NCBI RefSeq assembly: GCF_024749045.1
Contig: NZ_CP087184.1
Location: 434,001 to 498,000 of the forward strand
Length of the DNA stretch: 64,000 nt
DNA from: Pseudomonas sp. B21-028
GTDB lineage: Bacteria > Pseudomonadota > Gammaproteobacteria > Pseudomonadales > Pseudomonadaceae
Direction of reading: 5' to 3'
Made by a program: the position numbers and the translations under genes. Shown piece by piece: positions 28,130 through 39,711 of this stretch. Position 1 is the stretch's first letter, and the number at the start of each line of letters is the position of its first letter. The notes under the pieces were generated by a model. The model saw only the letters and a program-made list of their open reading frames with translations, had not been told where the DNA came from and did not search any database.

Positions 28130-29689
28130 ATGACTAGTTTGCATGCCGACGAGGCTTTCCTCGGCCATTTCCAGTTGAGTCACGACCCCTTCGCGCCACG
28201 GGTCCCCGGCTTCAAGTTCTTCCCGGCCCAGCGCAAGCCGGTGCTGGGTCAGTTGCATCACCTGGCGCGCTACAGCCAATTGCTGCTGGTCGTCACCGGT
28301 CCCCAGGGCAGTGGCAAGACCTTGCTGCGCCAGGCCCTGGTGGCCAGCACCAACAAGCAATCGGTGCAAAGCGTGGTGGTCTCGGCCCGTGGTGCCGGCG
28401 ATGCCGCCGGCGTGCTGCGCCAGGTCGCCCAGGCGCTGAACCTGGCCCAGGCCGAAGTGGGCGTGATTCTCGACCAGATCGTCCAGTTGGCGCTGACCGG
28501 GCAGGAAGTCTACCTGCTGGTGGATGACGCCGAGCAGCTCGACGAGTCGGCCCTGGAAGCCTTGCTGGCGCTGGCGGCCGGTGCGCCGGAAGGGCGTCCC
28601 CATGTGTTCCTGTTTGGCGAGTCGTCGTTGATCGCCGATCTGGACCAGCTGGAACTCGAGGAGGAGCGTTTCCATGTCATCGAACTGGCGCCCTACACCG
28701 AAGAAGAGACCCGTGAATACCTGGATCAGCGTCTTGAAGGTGCGGGCCGGGGTATCGAACTTTTTACCGCCGATCAGATCTCTGAGATTCACGAAGGCTC
28801 CGGCGGCTGGCCTGGCAACATCAACCAGGTCGCTCGTGATGCCTTGATCGAAGTCATGATTGCCAGCCGCTCAGCGGTGAAGCGTCCAACCATGGGGTTC
28901 AACATGCCGAAGAAACACGTATTGGCGATTTCCGCCGTCGTCGTGGTCGCGGTCGTCGCGGCCTGGCTGATGCCGGGTCACAACAAGGCGCCGACGACCG
29001 GCGCACCTGCCAACGAACAGGCACAACTGCCCCTCGGCCAAGAGGCGCCGAAACCCAATGGCGGCGCGCCGGCGGTGGAATTTGCCGGCAGCACCCAGCC
29101 GATGCCGTTGCCGCTGGTCGGCCAGTCGCAACCGGTCATGCGCGGGCCCCTGGCCGAAGCCGCCGGTGGAATCACCGAGGGCGACGATGGCGCGGCGCCA
29201 CCGATCGACGACGGCGACACGCCGCCAACCGTGACCACCACGGCGCCGCCTGAGGGTGTACCAGCTGGCCCGGCACCCGCTCCGGCCGCCAAGCCGACCC
29301 CGGCTCCGACCCAGGTGGCGACGGCCAAGCCTGCTCCGGCGCCGGCTGCCAAACCGACGCCTGCCCCGGCGGCCAAGCCTGCTGCACCGGCCAAGGCCGC
29401 GGGTGGCAACTGGTATGCCGGCCAGGCACCGGGCAACTACGTCGTACAGATTCTCGGCACCAGCTCCGAAGCTTCCGCGCAGAACTTCGTCAAGCAGCAG
29501 GGCGGCGAGTATCGTTATTTCAAGAAAATCCTCAACGGCAAGCCGCTGTATGTCATCACCTACGGCAGCTTTGCCAGCCATGATGCAGCCGTTTCCGCCA
29601 TCAAGGCCTTGCCAGCGAAGGTCCAGGCTGGTAAACCTTGGCCTCGCACTGTCGCCAGCGTCCAACAGGAACTGGCTGCAACTCGCTGA
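28130..29689 (+). CDS. DamX-like AAA-ATPase/SPOR-domain membrane protein
   Basis: The 519-residue protein has an N-terminal ExeA-like AAA ATPase (Walker A GPQGSGKT at residues 57-64; YLLVDDAEQLD as Walker B), a single membrane helix (~263-281, HVLAISAVVVVAVVAAWLM), a long alanine/proline-rich periplasmic linker and a C-terminal SPOR domain (~432-510, NYVVQILGTSSEASAQNFV). SPOR proteins of the DamX type accumulate at the division septum. The gene follows aroB by 10 bases, the aroK-aroB-damX order typical of gammaproteobacteria. Two GC-rich hairpins follow. Confidence 0.87.
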   Translation: MTSLHADEAFLGHFQLSHDPFAPRVPGFKFFPAQRKPVLGQLHHLARYSQLLLVVTGPQGSGKTLLRQALVASTNKQSVQSVVVSARGAGDAAGVLRQVAQALNLAQAEVGVILDQIVQLALTGQEVYLLVDDAEQLDESALEALLALAAGAPEGRPHVFLFGESSLIADLDQLELEEERFHVIELAPYTEEETREYLDQRLEGAGRGIELFTADQISEIHEGSGGWPGNINQVARDALIEVMIASRSAVKRPTMGFNMPKKHVLAISAVVVVAVVAAWLMPGHNKAPTTGAPANEQAQLPLGQEAPKPNGGAPAVEFAGSTQPMPLPLVGQSQPVMRGPLAEAAGGITEGDDGAAPPIDDGDTPPTVTTTAPPEGVPAGPAPAPAAKPTPAPTQVATAKPAPAPAAKPTPAPAAKPAAPAKAAGGNWYAGQAPGNYVVQILGTSSEASAQNFVKQQGGEYRYFKKILNGKPLYVITYGSFASHDAAVSAIKALPAKVQAGKPWPRTVASVQQELAATR

Positions 29690-29695
29690 AGATTC

Positions 29696-29716
29696 GGCGG
29701 CCTTACCCAGGCCGCC
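29696..29716 (+). terminator. Hairpin after the damX-like gene
   Basis: GGCGGCC and GGCCGCC pair perfectly around the loop ttaccca, seven bases after the stop. There is no T run. A second perfect stem (gcggcc/ggccgc) lies at 29751-29766. Together they probably end the aroKB-damX transcript, perhaps with Rho. The rest of the 349-base gap before gltB holds only the gltB promoter region. Confidence 0.5.
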
Positions 29717-29900
29717 TCTCCCGGCAACCTCAATATTTCTGCAAGAGCGAGCGGCCTTTCGGCCGCGCGCCTTGTGGTGTCTGCGTCACAGTAGCGTTTG
29801 AGTCGTAGCGGTCGAACCCAAAAAAGTTTTGACTAGCACAGCATATAGCTTTAAACCTTTCACAAATGCGACATGAATTTGCGACGTTTCGTCGTCAAAT

Positions 29901-29929
29901 TTGTGGGTGTCTGTGTCGGCATGTACAAT
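29901..29929 (+). promoter_or_regulatory. Candidate sigma-70 promoter of gltBD
   Basis: TTGTGG and TACAAT are separated by exactly 17 bases, giving a leader of ~100 bases before gltB. Just upstream is a small hairpin (gacg ttt cgtc) and an AT-rich stretch. Confidence 0.5.
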
Positions 29930-30038
29930 GACCTTCCTTTTGCCCCCGCAAAGCCGGCGTACGTTCGGCGCGACATGCAACTGGCTGAATTGAAAAGAAA
30001 TTTGTCTCGATAAGAGGCAGCCTGGTGAGAAAGTGTCT

Positions 30039-33000
30039 ATGAAAGCAGGTCTGTACCAACCAGATGAATTCAAGGATAACTGTGGTTTTGGCCTGATAGC
30101 CCACATGCAGGGCGAGCCCAGCCACACCCTTTTGCAAACGGCCATTGAGGCCCTGACCTGCATGACCCACCGTGGTGGGATCAACGCCGACGGCAAGACC
30201 GGTGATGGTTGTGGCTTGCTGATTCAAAAGCCTGATGAATTCCTGCGTGCCATTGCCCAGGAAACGTTTGGCGTTACCCTGCCCAAGCAGTACGCCGTGG
30301 GCATGGTGTTCTTCAACCAGGACCCGGTGAAAGCCCAGGCCGCTCGCGAAAACATGGACCGCGAGATCCTGGCCGCCGGCCTGCAACTGGTCGGCTGGCG
30401 CAAAGTGCCGATCGACACCAGTGTCCTCGGTAGCCTGGCCCTGGCGCGCCTGCCGCAGATCGAACAAGTGTTCATCGCCGGCGAAGGCCTGAGCGACCAG
30501 GAAATGGCGATCAAGCTGTTCAGCTCCCGTCGTCGCTCGTCCGTGGCCAACGCCGCCGACACCGACCACTACATCTGCAGCTTTTCCAACAAGACCATCA
30601 TCTATAAAGGCCTGATGATGCCGGCGGACCTGACCGCCTTCTATCCGGACCTGAGCGACGAGCGCCTGAAAACCGCGATCTGCGTGTTCCACCAGCGCTT
30701 CTCCACCAACACCCTGCCGAAATGGCCGCTGGCCCAGCCATTCCGCTTCCTCGCCCACAACGGCGAGATCAACACCATCACCGGCAACCGCAACTGGGCC
30801 CTGGCCCGTCGCACCAAGTTCGCCAACGACCTGATGCCCGATCTCGAAGAACTCGGCCCGCTGGTCAACCGCGTGGGCTCGGACTCCTCGAGCATGGACA
30901 ACATGCTCGAACTGATGGTGACCGGTGGCATCGACCTGTTCCGTGGCGTGCGCATGCTGGTTCCGCCGGCATGGCAGAACGTCGAGACCATGGACCCGGA
31001 CCTGCGGGCGTTCTACGAATACAACTCCATGCACATGGAGCCGTGGGACGGCCCGGCCGGTATCGTCATGACCGACGGCCGCTATGCCGTGTGCCTGCTG
31101 GACCGTAATGGTCTGCGCCCGGCGCGCTGGGTCACCACCACCAACGGTTTCATCACCCTGGCTTCGGAAATCGGCGTCTGGAACTACCAGCCCGAAGACG
31201 TCATCGCCAAGGGCCGCGTCGGCCCGGGCCAGATCTTTGCCGTGGACACCGAAACCGGCCAGATCCTTGACACCGACGCCATCGACAACCGCCTCAAGTC
31301 CCGTCATCCATACAAGCAATGGCTGCGCAAGAACGCCCTGCGCATCCAGGCGACCATGGAAGACAACGACCACGGCTCGGCTTTCTACGACGTCGATCAG
31401 CTCAAGCAGTACATGAAGATGTACCAGGTGACGTTCGAAGAGCGTGACCAGGTGCTGCGTCCGCTGGGCGAGCAGGGCTACGAAGCGGTCGGCTCCATGG
31501 GCGACGACACGCCGATGGCGGTGCTGTCGCAGCGCGTGCGCACACCGTACGACTATTTCCGCCAGCAGTTCGCCCAGGTGACCAACCCGCCGATCGACCC
31601 GCTGCGCGAAGCGATCGTGATGTCCTTGGAAATCTGCCTGGGCGCCGAGCGCAACATCTTCCAGGAGTCGCCGGAACACGCCTCGCGGGTGATCCTCAGC
31701 TCGCCGGTCATCTCCCCGGCCAAGTGGCGTTCGCTGACCAACCTCGACCGTCCGGGCTTCGCGCGTCAGGTCATCGACCTGAACTACGACGAAAGCGTCG
31801 GCCTCGAAGCGGCTATCCGCAATGTGGCCGATCAGGCTGAAGAAGCCGCGCGCGCCGGTCGTACCCAGATCGTGCTCAGCGACCGTCACATTGCGCCGGG
31901 CAAGTTGCCGATCCACGCATCCCTGGCCACCGGTGCGGTGCACCATCGTCTGACCGAAAAAGGCCTGCGCTGCGATTCCAACATCCTTGTCGAAACCGCC
32001 ACCGCCCGTGACCCGCATCACTTTGCGGTGTTGATCGGTTTTGGCGCTTCGGCGGTGTATCCGTTCCTGGCCTACGAAGTGCTCGGCGACCTGATCCGTA
32101 CCGGTGAAGTGCTGGGCGATCTCTATGAGGTGTTCAAGAACTACCGCAGGGGCATCACCAAGGGGCTGCTCAAGATCCTCTCGAAGATGGGCATCTCGAC
32201 CATCGCCTCGTACCGTGGCGCGCAACTGTTCGAGGCTATCGGCCTGTCCGAAGAAGTCTGCGAACTGAGCTTCCGTGGCGTGCCGAGCCGCATCAAGGGT
32301 GCGCGCTTCGTCGACATCGAAGCCGAACAGAAGGCCCTCGCAGCTGAAGCCTGGAGTCCGCGCAAGCCGATCCAGCAAGGCGGCCTGCTGAAGTTCGTCC
32401 ACGGCGGCGAATACCACGCCTACAACCCGGACGTCGTGAACACCCTGCAAGCCGCCGTGCAGCAGGGTGACTACGGCAAGTTCAAGGAATACACGGCGTT
32501 GGTGGACAACCGCCCGGTGTCGATGATCCGCGACCTGCTCAAGGTCAAGACCCTGGACACGCCGCTGGACATCAACGAAGTGGAACCCCTGGAGTCGGTG
32601 CTCAAGCGCTTCGACTCCGCCGGTATTTCCCTGGGTGCCCTGTCCCCGGAAGCCCACGAAGCCCTGGCCGAAGCCATGAACCGCCTCGGTGCGCGTTCCA
32701 ACTCCGGTGAGGGCGGCGAAGATCCGGCGCGCTACGGCACCATCAAGAGCTCGAAAATCAAGCAGGTGGCCACGGGCCGCTTCGGTGTGACGCCGGAGTA
32801 TCTGGTCAACGCCGAAGTGCTGCAGATCAAGGTTGCCCAAGGCGCCAAGCCCGGTGAAGGCGGCCAGTTGCCCGGCGGCAAGGTCAACGGCCTGATCGCC
32901 AAGCTGCGTTACGCGGTTCCCGGCGTGACCCTGATTTCGCCACCGCCGCATCACGACATCTACTCGATCGAAGACTTGTCGCAACTGATCTTCGACCTCA

Positions 33001-34487
33001 AGCAGGTGAACCCGCAGGCACTGGTTTCGGTGAAGCTGGTGGCGGAAGCCGGGGTCGGCACCATCGCCGCCGGCGTGGCCAAGGCCTACGCCGACCTGAT
33101 CACCATCTCCGGCTACGACGGCGGCACCGGTGCATCGCCGCTGACCTCGATCAAGTACGCCGGTGCGCCGTGGGAGCTGGGTCTGGCTGAAACTCACCAG
33201 ACTCTGCGCGGCAACGACTTGCGCGGCAAGGTCCGGGTGCAGACCGACGGTGGCCTGAAGACCGGCCTCGACGTGATCAAGGCCGCCATCCTCGGCGCCG
33301 AGAGCTTCGGCTTCGGCACCGCGCCGATGATCGCCCTGGGCTGCAAATACCTGCGCATCTGCCACCTGAACAACTGCGCCACCGGCGTGGCGACCCAGAA
33401 CGAGAAGCTGCGCAAGGACCATTACATCGGCACCGTCGACATGGTGGTGAACTTCTTCACCTACGTGGCCGAAGAAACCCGCGAGTGGCTGGCGAAGCTG
33501 GGCGTGCGCTCCCTCGAAGAGCTGATCGGCCGTACCGATCTGCTGGACGTGATCGAAGGGCAGACCGCCAAGCAGCATCACCTGGACCTGACCCCGTTGC
33601 TGGGCAGCGATCTGATCCCGGCGGACAAGCCACAGTTCTGCCAGGTCGACCGCAACCCGCCGTTCGACAAGGGCGAGCTGGCCGAGAAGATGGTCGACAT
33701 GGCCGCTTCGGCGATCAACGACCTGAGCGGTGCCGAGTTCAGCCTGGACATCTGCAACTGCGACCGTTCCATCGGCGCGCGGATCTCCGGCGAAATCGCC
33801 CGCAAGCATGGCAACCAGGGCATGGCCCAAGCGCCGATCACGTTCCGCTTCAAGGGGACCGCCGGCCAGAGCTTCGGTGTCTGGAACGCTGGCGGCCTGA
33901 ACATGTACCTGGAAGGCGATGCCAACGACTACGTGGGCAAGGGCATGACCGGCGGCAAGCTGGTCATCGTTCCGCCCAAGGGCAGCGCCTACAAGACCCA
34001 GGACAGTGCCATCATCGGCAACACCTGCCTCTACGGCGCCACCGGCGGCAAACTGTTCGCCGCCGGCACCGCGGGCGAGCGTTTTGCCGTGCGTAACTCC
34101 GGGACCCACACCGTGGTGGAAGGTACCGGGGATCACTGCTGCGAATACATGACCGGTGGTTTCGTCTGTGTTCTGGGCAAGACCGGTTACAACTTCGGCT
34201 CTGGCATGACCGGTGGTTTCGCCTACGTGCTCGACCAGGACAACAGCTTCGTTGACCGGGTCAACCACGAACTGGTGGAAATCCAGCGGATCAGCGGCGA
34301 AGCGATGGAAGCCTACCGCAGCCACCTGCAACGCGTGCTGAATGAGTACGTCGAGGAAACCGACAGCGAGTGGGGTCGTGAACTCGCCGAGAACCTCGAT
34401 GACTACGTGCGTCGTTTCTGGCTGGTCAAGCCGAAGGCTGCCAACCTGAAGTCGTTGCTTTCCAGCACTCGTGCCAACCCGCAGTGA
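30039..34487 (+). CDS. gltB: Glutamate synthase large (alpha) subunit
   Basis: GltB (1482 residues) transfers the glutamine amide to 2-oxoglutarate. The ATG at 30039 ([18 protein letters not shown]) has ggtgag at good spacing; a GTG two codons upstream is the alternative. Cleavage before Cys15 would expose the Ntn amidotransferase nucleophile. The central and FMN-binding synthase domains follow ([27 protein letters not shown]), then the [3Fe-4S] cysteines in [15 protein letters not shown] and the C-terminal beta-helix (GG-rich repeats ~1250-1420). It is cotranscribed with gltD, 33 bases downstream. Confidence 0.97.
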   Translation: MKAGLYQPDEFKDNCGFGLIAHMQGEPSHTLLQTAIEALTCMTHRGGINADGKTGDGCGLLIQKPDEFLRAIAQETFGVTLPKQYAVGMVFFNQDPVKAQAARENMDREILAAGLQLVGWRKVPIDTSVLGSLALARLPQIEQVFIAGEGLSDQEMAIKLFSSRRRSSVANAADTDHYICSFSNKTIIYKGLMMPADLTAFYPDLSDERLKTAICVFHQRFSTNTLPKWPLAQPFRFLAHNGEINTITGNRNWALARRTKFANDLMPDLEELGPLVNRVGSDSSSMDNMLELMVTGGIDLFRGVRMLVPPAWQNVETMDPDLRAFYEYNSMHMEPWDGPAGIVMTDGRYAVCLLDRNGLRPARWVTTTNGFITLASEIGVWNYQPEDVIAKGRVGPGQIFAVDTETGQILDTDAIDNRLKSRHPYKQWLRKNALRIQATMEDNDHGSAFYDVDQLKQYMKMYQVTFEERDQVLRPLGEQGYEAVGSMGDDTPMAVLSQRVRTPYDYFRQQFAQVTNPPIDPLREAIVMSLEICLGAERNIFQESPEHASRVILSSPVISPAKWRSLTNLDRPGFARQVIDLNYDESVGLEAAIRNVADQAEEAARAGRTQIVLSDRHIAPGKLPIHASLATGAVHHRLTEKGLRCDSNILVETATARDPHHFAVLIGFGASAVYPFLAYEVLGDLIRTGEVLGDLYEVFKNYRRGITKGLLKILSKMGISTIASYRGAQLFEAIGLSEEVCELSFRGVPSRIKGARFVDIEAEQKALAAEAWSPRKPIQQGGLLKFVHGGEYHAYNPDVVNTLQAAVQQGDYGKFKEYTALVDNRPVSMIRDLLKVKTLDTPLDINEVEPLESVLKRFDSAGISLGALSPEAHEALAEAMNRLGARSNSGEGGEDPARYGTIKSSKIKQVATGRFGVTPEYLVNAEVLQIKVAQGAKPGEGGQLPGGKVNGLIAKLRYAVPGVTLISPPPHHDIYSIEDLSQLIFDLKQVNPQALVSVKLVAEAGVGTIAAGVAKAYADLITISGYDGGTGASPLTSIKYAGAPWELGLAETHQTLRGNDLRGKVRVQTDGGLKTGLDVIKAAILGAESFGFGTAPMIALGCKYLRICHLNNCATGVATQNEKLRKDHYIGTVDMVVNFFTYVAEETREWLAKLGVRSLEELIGRTDLLDVIEGQTAKQHHLDLTPLLGSDLIPADKPQFCQVDRNPPFDKGELAEKMVDMAASAINDLSGAEFSLDICNCDRSIGARISGEIARKHGNQGMAQAPITFRFKGTAGQSFGVWNAGGLNMYLEGDANDYVGKGMTGGKLVIVPPKGSAYKTQDSAIIGNTCLYGATGGKLFAAGTAGERFAVRNSGTHTVVEGTGDHCCEYMTGGFVCVLGKTGYNFGSGMTGGFAYVLDQDNSFVDRVNHELVEIQRISGEAMEAYRSHLQRVLNEYVEETDSEWGRELAENLDDYVRRFWLVKPKAANLKSLLSSTRANPQ

Positions 34488-35939
<1,452 letters not shown>

Positions 35940-35957
35940 CCAGGCGACACACAACCC

Positions 35958-36075
35958 TGTGGGAGCGAGCTTTTGTGGGAGCAAAGCTTGCTCGCGATCC
36001 AGGCGCCGCGGTACTCAAGAGACCGCGGTGTTCTCATCGCGGGCAAGCCTTGCTCCCACAAAAGCTGCTCCCACA
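35958..36075. repeat. Nested REP doublet
   Basis: A tgtgggagcgagc half-core is interrupted by a complete inverted REP pair (tgtgggagcaaagcttgctc ... gggcaagccttgctcccaca), and the outer complement (gctgctcccacag) follows. This gives a hairpin within a hairpin of ~118 bases. Confidence 0.85.
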
Positions 36076-36132
36076 GTCGTTTGGTAGTGTTGAGTAGGCC
36101 GTGTTGCACCGCGACAAATTGCCCCGATAGAT

Positions 36133-36160
36133 AAAAGGCACGGCTCTTGCCGTGCCTTTT
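36133..36160 (+). terminator. Intrinsic terminator between gltD and hemE
   Basis: aaaaggcacggc pairs perfectly with gccgtgcctttt around the loop tctt, ending in Ts. It lies 48 bases upstream of the hemE start, so hemE transcription must begin at or after it, or read through. Confidence 0.85.
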
Positions 36161-36207
36161 GCGTCGCGCTCTGAGAAAATGCCCGCACTTTTTTTCCGGA
36201 TGCCGAC

Positions 36208-37278
36208 ATGACTGCCCTGAAGAACGACCGTTTCCTGCGCGCCCTGCTCAAGCAACCCGTAGACGTTACCCCGGTGTGGATGATGCGCCAGGCGGGCCGC
36301 TACCTGCCGGAGTACCGCGCCAGTCGCGCCAAGGCCGGCGACTTCATGAGCCTGTGCATGAACCCCCAGTTTGCCTGCGAAGTGACCATGCAGCCGCTGG
36401 ATCGCTACCCGCAGCTGGACGCGGCCATTCTGTTCTCCGACATCCTCACCATTCCCGACGCCATGGGCCAGGGTCTGTACTTCGAGACGGGCGAAGGCCC
36501 GCGCTTCAAGAAAGTCATCAGCACCCTGGCCGATATCGAAGCGCTGCCGATTCCCGATCCGCAGAAAGACCTGGGCTACGTCATGGACGCGGTCAGCACC
36601 ATCCGCCGCGAACTCAATGGCCGCGTGCCGCTGATCGGCTTCTCCGGCAGCCCATGGACCCTGGCCACCTACATGGTCGAGGGCGGCTCTTCGAAGGATT
36701 TCCGCAAGACCAAGGCCATGCTCTACGACAACCCGCAAGCCATGCACCTGTTGCTGGACAAGCTGGCGCAGTCGGTGACGGCCTACCTCAACGGCCAGAT
36801 CCTGGCCGGTGCGCAAGCGGTGCAGATCTTCGATACCTGGGGTGGCAACCTGTCGGCGGCGGCGTACCAGGAGTTCTCCCTGGCCTACATGCGCAAGATT
36901 GTCAGCGGCCTGATCCGCGAACATGAGGGGCGCAAGGTCCCGGTGATCCTGTTTACCAAGAACGGCGGCCTGTGGCTGGAAAGCATCGCCGATGCCGGTG
37001 CCGACGCCCTGGGTCTGGACTGGACCTGCGACATCGGCAACGCTCGCGAACGGGTCGGTCACAAGGTCGCGCTGCAAGGCAACATGGACCCGACCGTACT
37101 CTACGCCAAGCCCGAAGCCATTCGCGCTGAAGTCGGGCGTATCCTCGCCAGTTATGGCAAGGGCAGCGGCCATGTGTTCAACCTCGGCCATGGCATTACC
37201 CCGGAGGTCGATCCGGAACATGCCGGTGCATTCCTGCGGGCGGTGCATGAGCTGTCGGCGCAATATCATGCCCAGTGA
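36208..37278 (+). CDS. hemE: Uroporphyrinogen decarboxylase
   Basis: HemE (356 residues) removes four acetate carboxyls from uroporphyrinogen III to make coproporphyrinogen III. The signatures [16 protein letters not shown] (catalytic Arg), [14 protein letters not shown] (catalytic Asp), [17 protein letters not shown] and [13 protein letters not shown] are intact. It is monocistronic, with a terminator 67 bases downstream, and is the last conserved core gene before the accessory region. Confidence 0.97.
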   Translation: MTALKNDRFLRALLKQPVDVTPVWMMRQAGRYLPEYRASRAKAGDFMSLCMNPQFACEVTMQPLDRYPQLDAAILFSDILTIPDAMGQGLYFETGEGPRFKKVISTLADIEALPIPDPQKDLGYVMDAVSTIRRELNGRVPLIGFSGSPWTLATYMVEGGSSKDFRKTKAMLYDNPQAMHLLLDKLAQSVTAYLNGQILAGAQAVQIFDTWGGNLSAAAYQEFSLAYMRKIVSGLIREHEGRKVPVILFTKNGGLWLESIADAGADALGLDWTCDIGNARERVGHKVALQGNMDPTVLYAKPEAIRAEVGRILASYGKGSGHVFNLGHGITPEVDPEHAGAFLRAVHELSAQYHAQ

Positions 37279-37344
37279 TCTGTATGGCTAATTCCCTGCA
37301 CTCGGGTTAATCGCGCAGGTCATCAGTCCCATCCCGCTCAAGCA

Positions 37345-37377
37345 GCCTGTCCGGCCCGGCGTCGGACAGGCTTTTTT
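37345..37377 (+). terminator. hemE intrinsic terminator
   Basis: GCCTGTCCG pairs with CGGACAGGC around a nine-base loop and is followed by six Ts. Confidence 0.92.
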
Positions 37378-37662
37378 GTATGTGCTGTTTATCTATTCAA
37401 CATCAACTAGTCAGTTGTTTGGTCCGACGTGTTTGTTGTTTATGTCGGCTGGCTTCTTATGTGTAAGAGATTTCTTTCGCCATGTAAGAAAAATAGATTC
37501 AGAGATCCTTCCTTCTTCCTAGAGAGATTTACCCTACATAGCAAACTTTGAGTTTTCTATAAGGTTCGGCGCTTGAAAGGTACGGCGCTGAGCACTCCTG
37601 CATGCCTTTCAAGATGACGGTGATACGTCTCCCCAATCTCGAATGACTAGCCTGGAACTTAT
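37378..37662. other. AT-rich intergenic region upstream of the LPMO gene
   Basis: About 200 bases (37380-37580) are markedly AT-richer than the surrounding coding DNA (runs such as tgtttgttgtttatg and aagaaaaatagattc). No ORF, REP or clear promoter was found, although it must hold the promoter of the LPMO gene. It marks the junction between core genes and the accessory block. Confidence 0.6.
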
Positions 37663-39129
37663 ATGAGAAACAACTTCAACAAGAGCACGGTATTGACGGG
37701 ATGTGCTTCCTCCCTGGTTCTCTTGTCGACCTTGATAGTGTCCCAGGGCGCGCTTGCCCATGGTTTCCTGGAAGTACCGCCCTCGCGTGCGCTGTTGTGC
37801 CAGAAAGGTGAAAACAAGAACTGCGGCGGCGCGCAATACGAACCCCAGAGCACGGGTGAAACCTTCAAGGGTTTCCCCAACGGAGCAGGCGGGGCGCCCC
37901 TGCAAGGGCCCATCGACGGAAAAATTGCCAGCGGTGGTCATCCGCTGTTTTCCGCCCTTGATGCGCAGTCGGCCACGCGCTGGCATCAAACCGAGATCCG
38001 CGACCGCAATATTGCCTTCCAGTGGCAATACACCGCCGTGCACCCGGCGACCCGGCATGAGTATTTCATTACCCGCGATGGCTGGAACCCGAACGAAGGG
38101 CTCAAGCGTGCCGCGTTCGACAGTACGCCGTTCTGCACGGTGGATGGCGGCAACCAGACCCCGAAACCGGGTGCCCGGCACAACTGCGTCATACCCGACA
38201 GCAAGTCGGGACATCATGTGATCCTGGCGGTCTGGACGGTGGGTGACACCGACAATGCCTTCTACGACCCGGCGGACGTGAACATCCTCGCTGAAGCCGC
38301 GCTGCCGGGGGGCTGGTCGCCGGTGGGCAGCATTGCATCGTCGACCCCACTGCTGGTTGGCGACAGGGTCAAGGCGCGAGCGTTCTCCGCCACCGGCGAA
38401 AATCCTTCCTACAGCGTGACGATCGGCATCGACTCCGCCGAGGAGGGCAGGCCTGAAAACTGGTCGTTCAAACTGGCCGAAGCCATCAACCAGGCCCATC
38501 CGCTGATTCGTGCAGGTATTCGCGACGATGAAGGCAATATCACTCCGGTCCGCGGCACCAACAACCTGTACGCCCAGAAAGAAAGCGGTGTGAGCCGGTA
38601 TGAAGTGCAACTGGACATGCAGGAAGACGCTGGCGCCAGCATGACGATTGCGTCCTTGCAGCCGGAATATGTACTCGACAAGGGGCGCGTCAACATGACG
38701 TTCGCGGCGCAGACAAATCGCCGGATGAACCTGGAAGCCACGTTGCTCGATGAGAAGAACAAGCCGGTCGGGGTCGTGAGCCAATCCGCGGGTGAAGGCA
38801 ACACCGGGCTGAGCATGGACGTGCGCAGTGCCCCGGGTGCCCACACCCTGACGCTGGTAGGCACCACCGAGGACGGGCGGACCACGCGCCAGGAGACTCG
38901 CAGTGTCACCCTGACCGGTGAAGGCGCAGACGTCGAATACGATTTCGTGTTCCCTGAAAGTCTCGGAGAGTACACCGCCGGTACGAAGGTGCTGCAGCCC
39001 AAGACCAACGAGGTCTTCGAGTGCAAACCGTTCCCCGCGTCCGGTTACTGCAAGCAGTACAGCCCGACGGCGAACGGCTTCGAGCCCGGTGTCGGTGCTT
39101 CCTGGCAAAGCGCCTGGGACAAGCTGTAA
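37663..39129 (+). CDS. GbpA-like chitin-active lytic polysaccharide monooxygenase (AA10), secreted
   Basis: The 488-residue protein has a signal peptide cut after ALA (residue 32), exposing His33, the obligatory N-terminal copper ligand of LPMOs. His127 (YTAVHPATRHEYF) is the second ligand of the histidine brace, and the axial Phe is in DNAFYDP. The AA10 domain (~33-210) is followed by two GbpA-type domains (~215-420) and a C-terminal chitin-binding CBM73-like module (ending KPFPASGYCKQYSPTANGFEPGVGASWQSAWDKL). Length and order match Vibrio GbpA. It would cleave or bind chitin outside the cell. It lies 66 bases upstream of the type II secretion operon on the same strand, so it is the likely cargo. 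Confidence 0.9.
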   Translation: MRNNFNKSTVLTGCASSLVLLSTLIVSQGALAHGFLEVPPSRALLCQKGENKNCGGAQYEPQSTGETFKGFPNGAGGAPLQGPIDGKIASGGHPLFSALDAQSATRWHQTEIRDRNIAFQWQYTAVHPATRHEYFITRDGWNPNEGLKRAAFDSTPFCTVDGGNQTPKPGARHNCVIPDSKSGHHVILAVWTVGDTDNAFYDPADVNILAEAALPGGWSPVGSIASSTPLLVGDRVKARAFSATGENPSYSVTIGIDSAEEGRPENWSFKLAEAINQAHPLIRAGIRDDEGNITPVRGTNNLYAQKESGVSRYEVQLDMQEDAGASMTIASLQPEYVLDKGRVNMTFAAQTNRRMNLEATLLDEKNKPVGVVSQSAGEGNTGLSMDVRSAPGAHTLTLVGTTEDGRTTRQETRSVTLTGEGADVEYDFVFPESLGEYTAGTKVLQPKTNEVFECKPFPASGYCKQYSPTANGFEPGVGASWQSAWDKL

Positions 39130-39195
39130 GTCCTGACAGGAATGGTTTCAGGCAATCCGCACGGGTTGCCTTAAGCCTTCAAGCGAGAGTGCGTG

Positions 39196-39711
39196 ATGTA
39201 TTCAAGTTATTTCTTCGCACGACACGCATTGTGGCTCGTGCCGCTGTTGCATGGCGTATTCCTGGCCGGGCAGGAATGGCGTTTTCGCCAAGCGTTGGGT
39301 CGTGAAGTGCCGGTGGTTGGCGAATCGCCGGTCGTTGCGGTTGAGCGCTCGCCCAACGTCCAAGCCGTGGCTACCGTGCTCGGCCTCGCGCCTGCGGGCG
39401 CGCACTTGCCCAGTGCCGAGCCGATGACCTTGCAAGCCAGTTTTGTCGTCACCCACGACTTGTCGCGGGCATTGCTGGCTGACACCGCGGGCGCGCGCAT
39501 CTACCGGGTGGGCGAGCGCTTGCCCAGTGGCAGCGTGCTGCGCCGGGTGGAGGCCGATCATGTGACGTTGTGGCGCAACGGGCGTGAAGAACGCCTGGCC
39601 CTGCAACAAGAGGCAAAGCCCTGGTTGCGCCGGTTGAGCCCTGAAGATGAGCGCCCTGCAACGGCTCATTCCTCGCAATACATACGCCCGGTGGCCGGGC
39701 ATTCAGAGTGA
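39196..39711 (+). CDS. gspC: GspC, type II secretion inner-membrane connector (short)
   Basis: The 172-residue protein has an N-terminal membrane helix (~11-25) and a periplasmic homology-region domain (~85-140, SFVVTHDLSRALLADTAGARIYRVGERLPSGSVLRRVEADHVTL), the part of GspC that contacts the secretin N0 domain. It lacks the PDZ or coiled-coil tail found in longer family members. A GTG one codon upstream (39193) is an alternative start. It is the first gene of the operon, and its stop overlaps the gspD start. Confidence 0.8.
   Translation: MYSSYFFARHALWLVPLLHGVFLAGQEWRFRQALGREVPVVGESPVVAVERSPNVQAVATVLGLAPAGAHLPSAEPMTLQASFVVTHDLSRALLADTAGARIYRVGERLPSGSVLRRVEADHVTLWRNGREERLALQQEAKPWLRRLSPEDERPATAHSSQYIRPVAGHSE

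Noticed and set aside
29740..30038. Riboswitch or small RNA upstream of gltB
   Set aside because: Only short GC-rich stems and a plausible promoter were seen. No known aptamer core was recognised.
29895..34331. A 1478-codon open frame antisense to gltB
   Set aside because: Its translation is rich in His, Gln, Val and Asp with no family motif, and gltB on the other strand is complete with all catalytic residues. It is a codon-bias shadow of a GC-rich gene.
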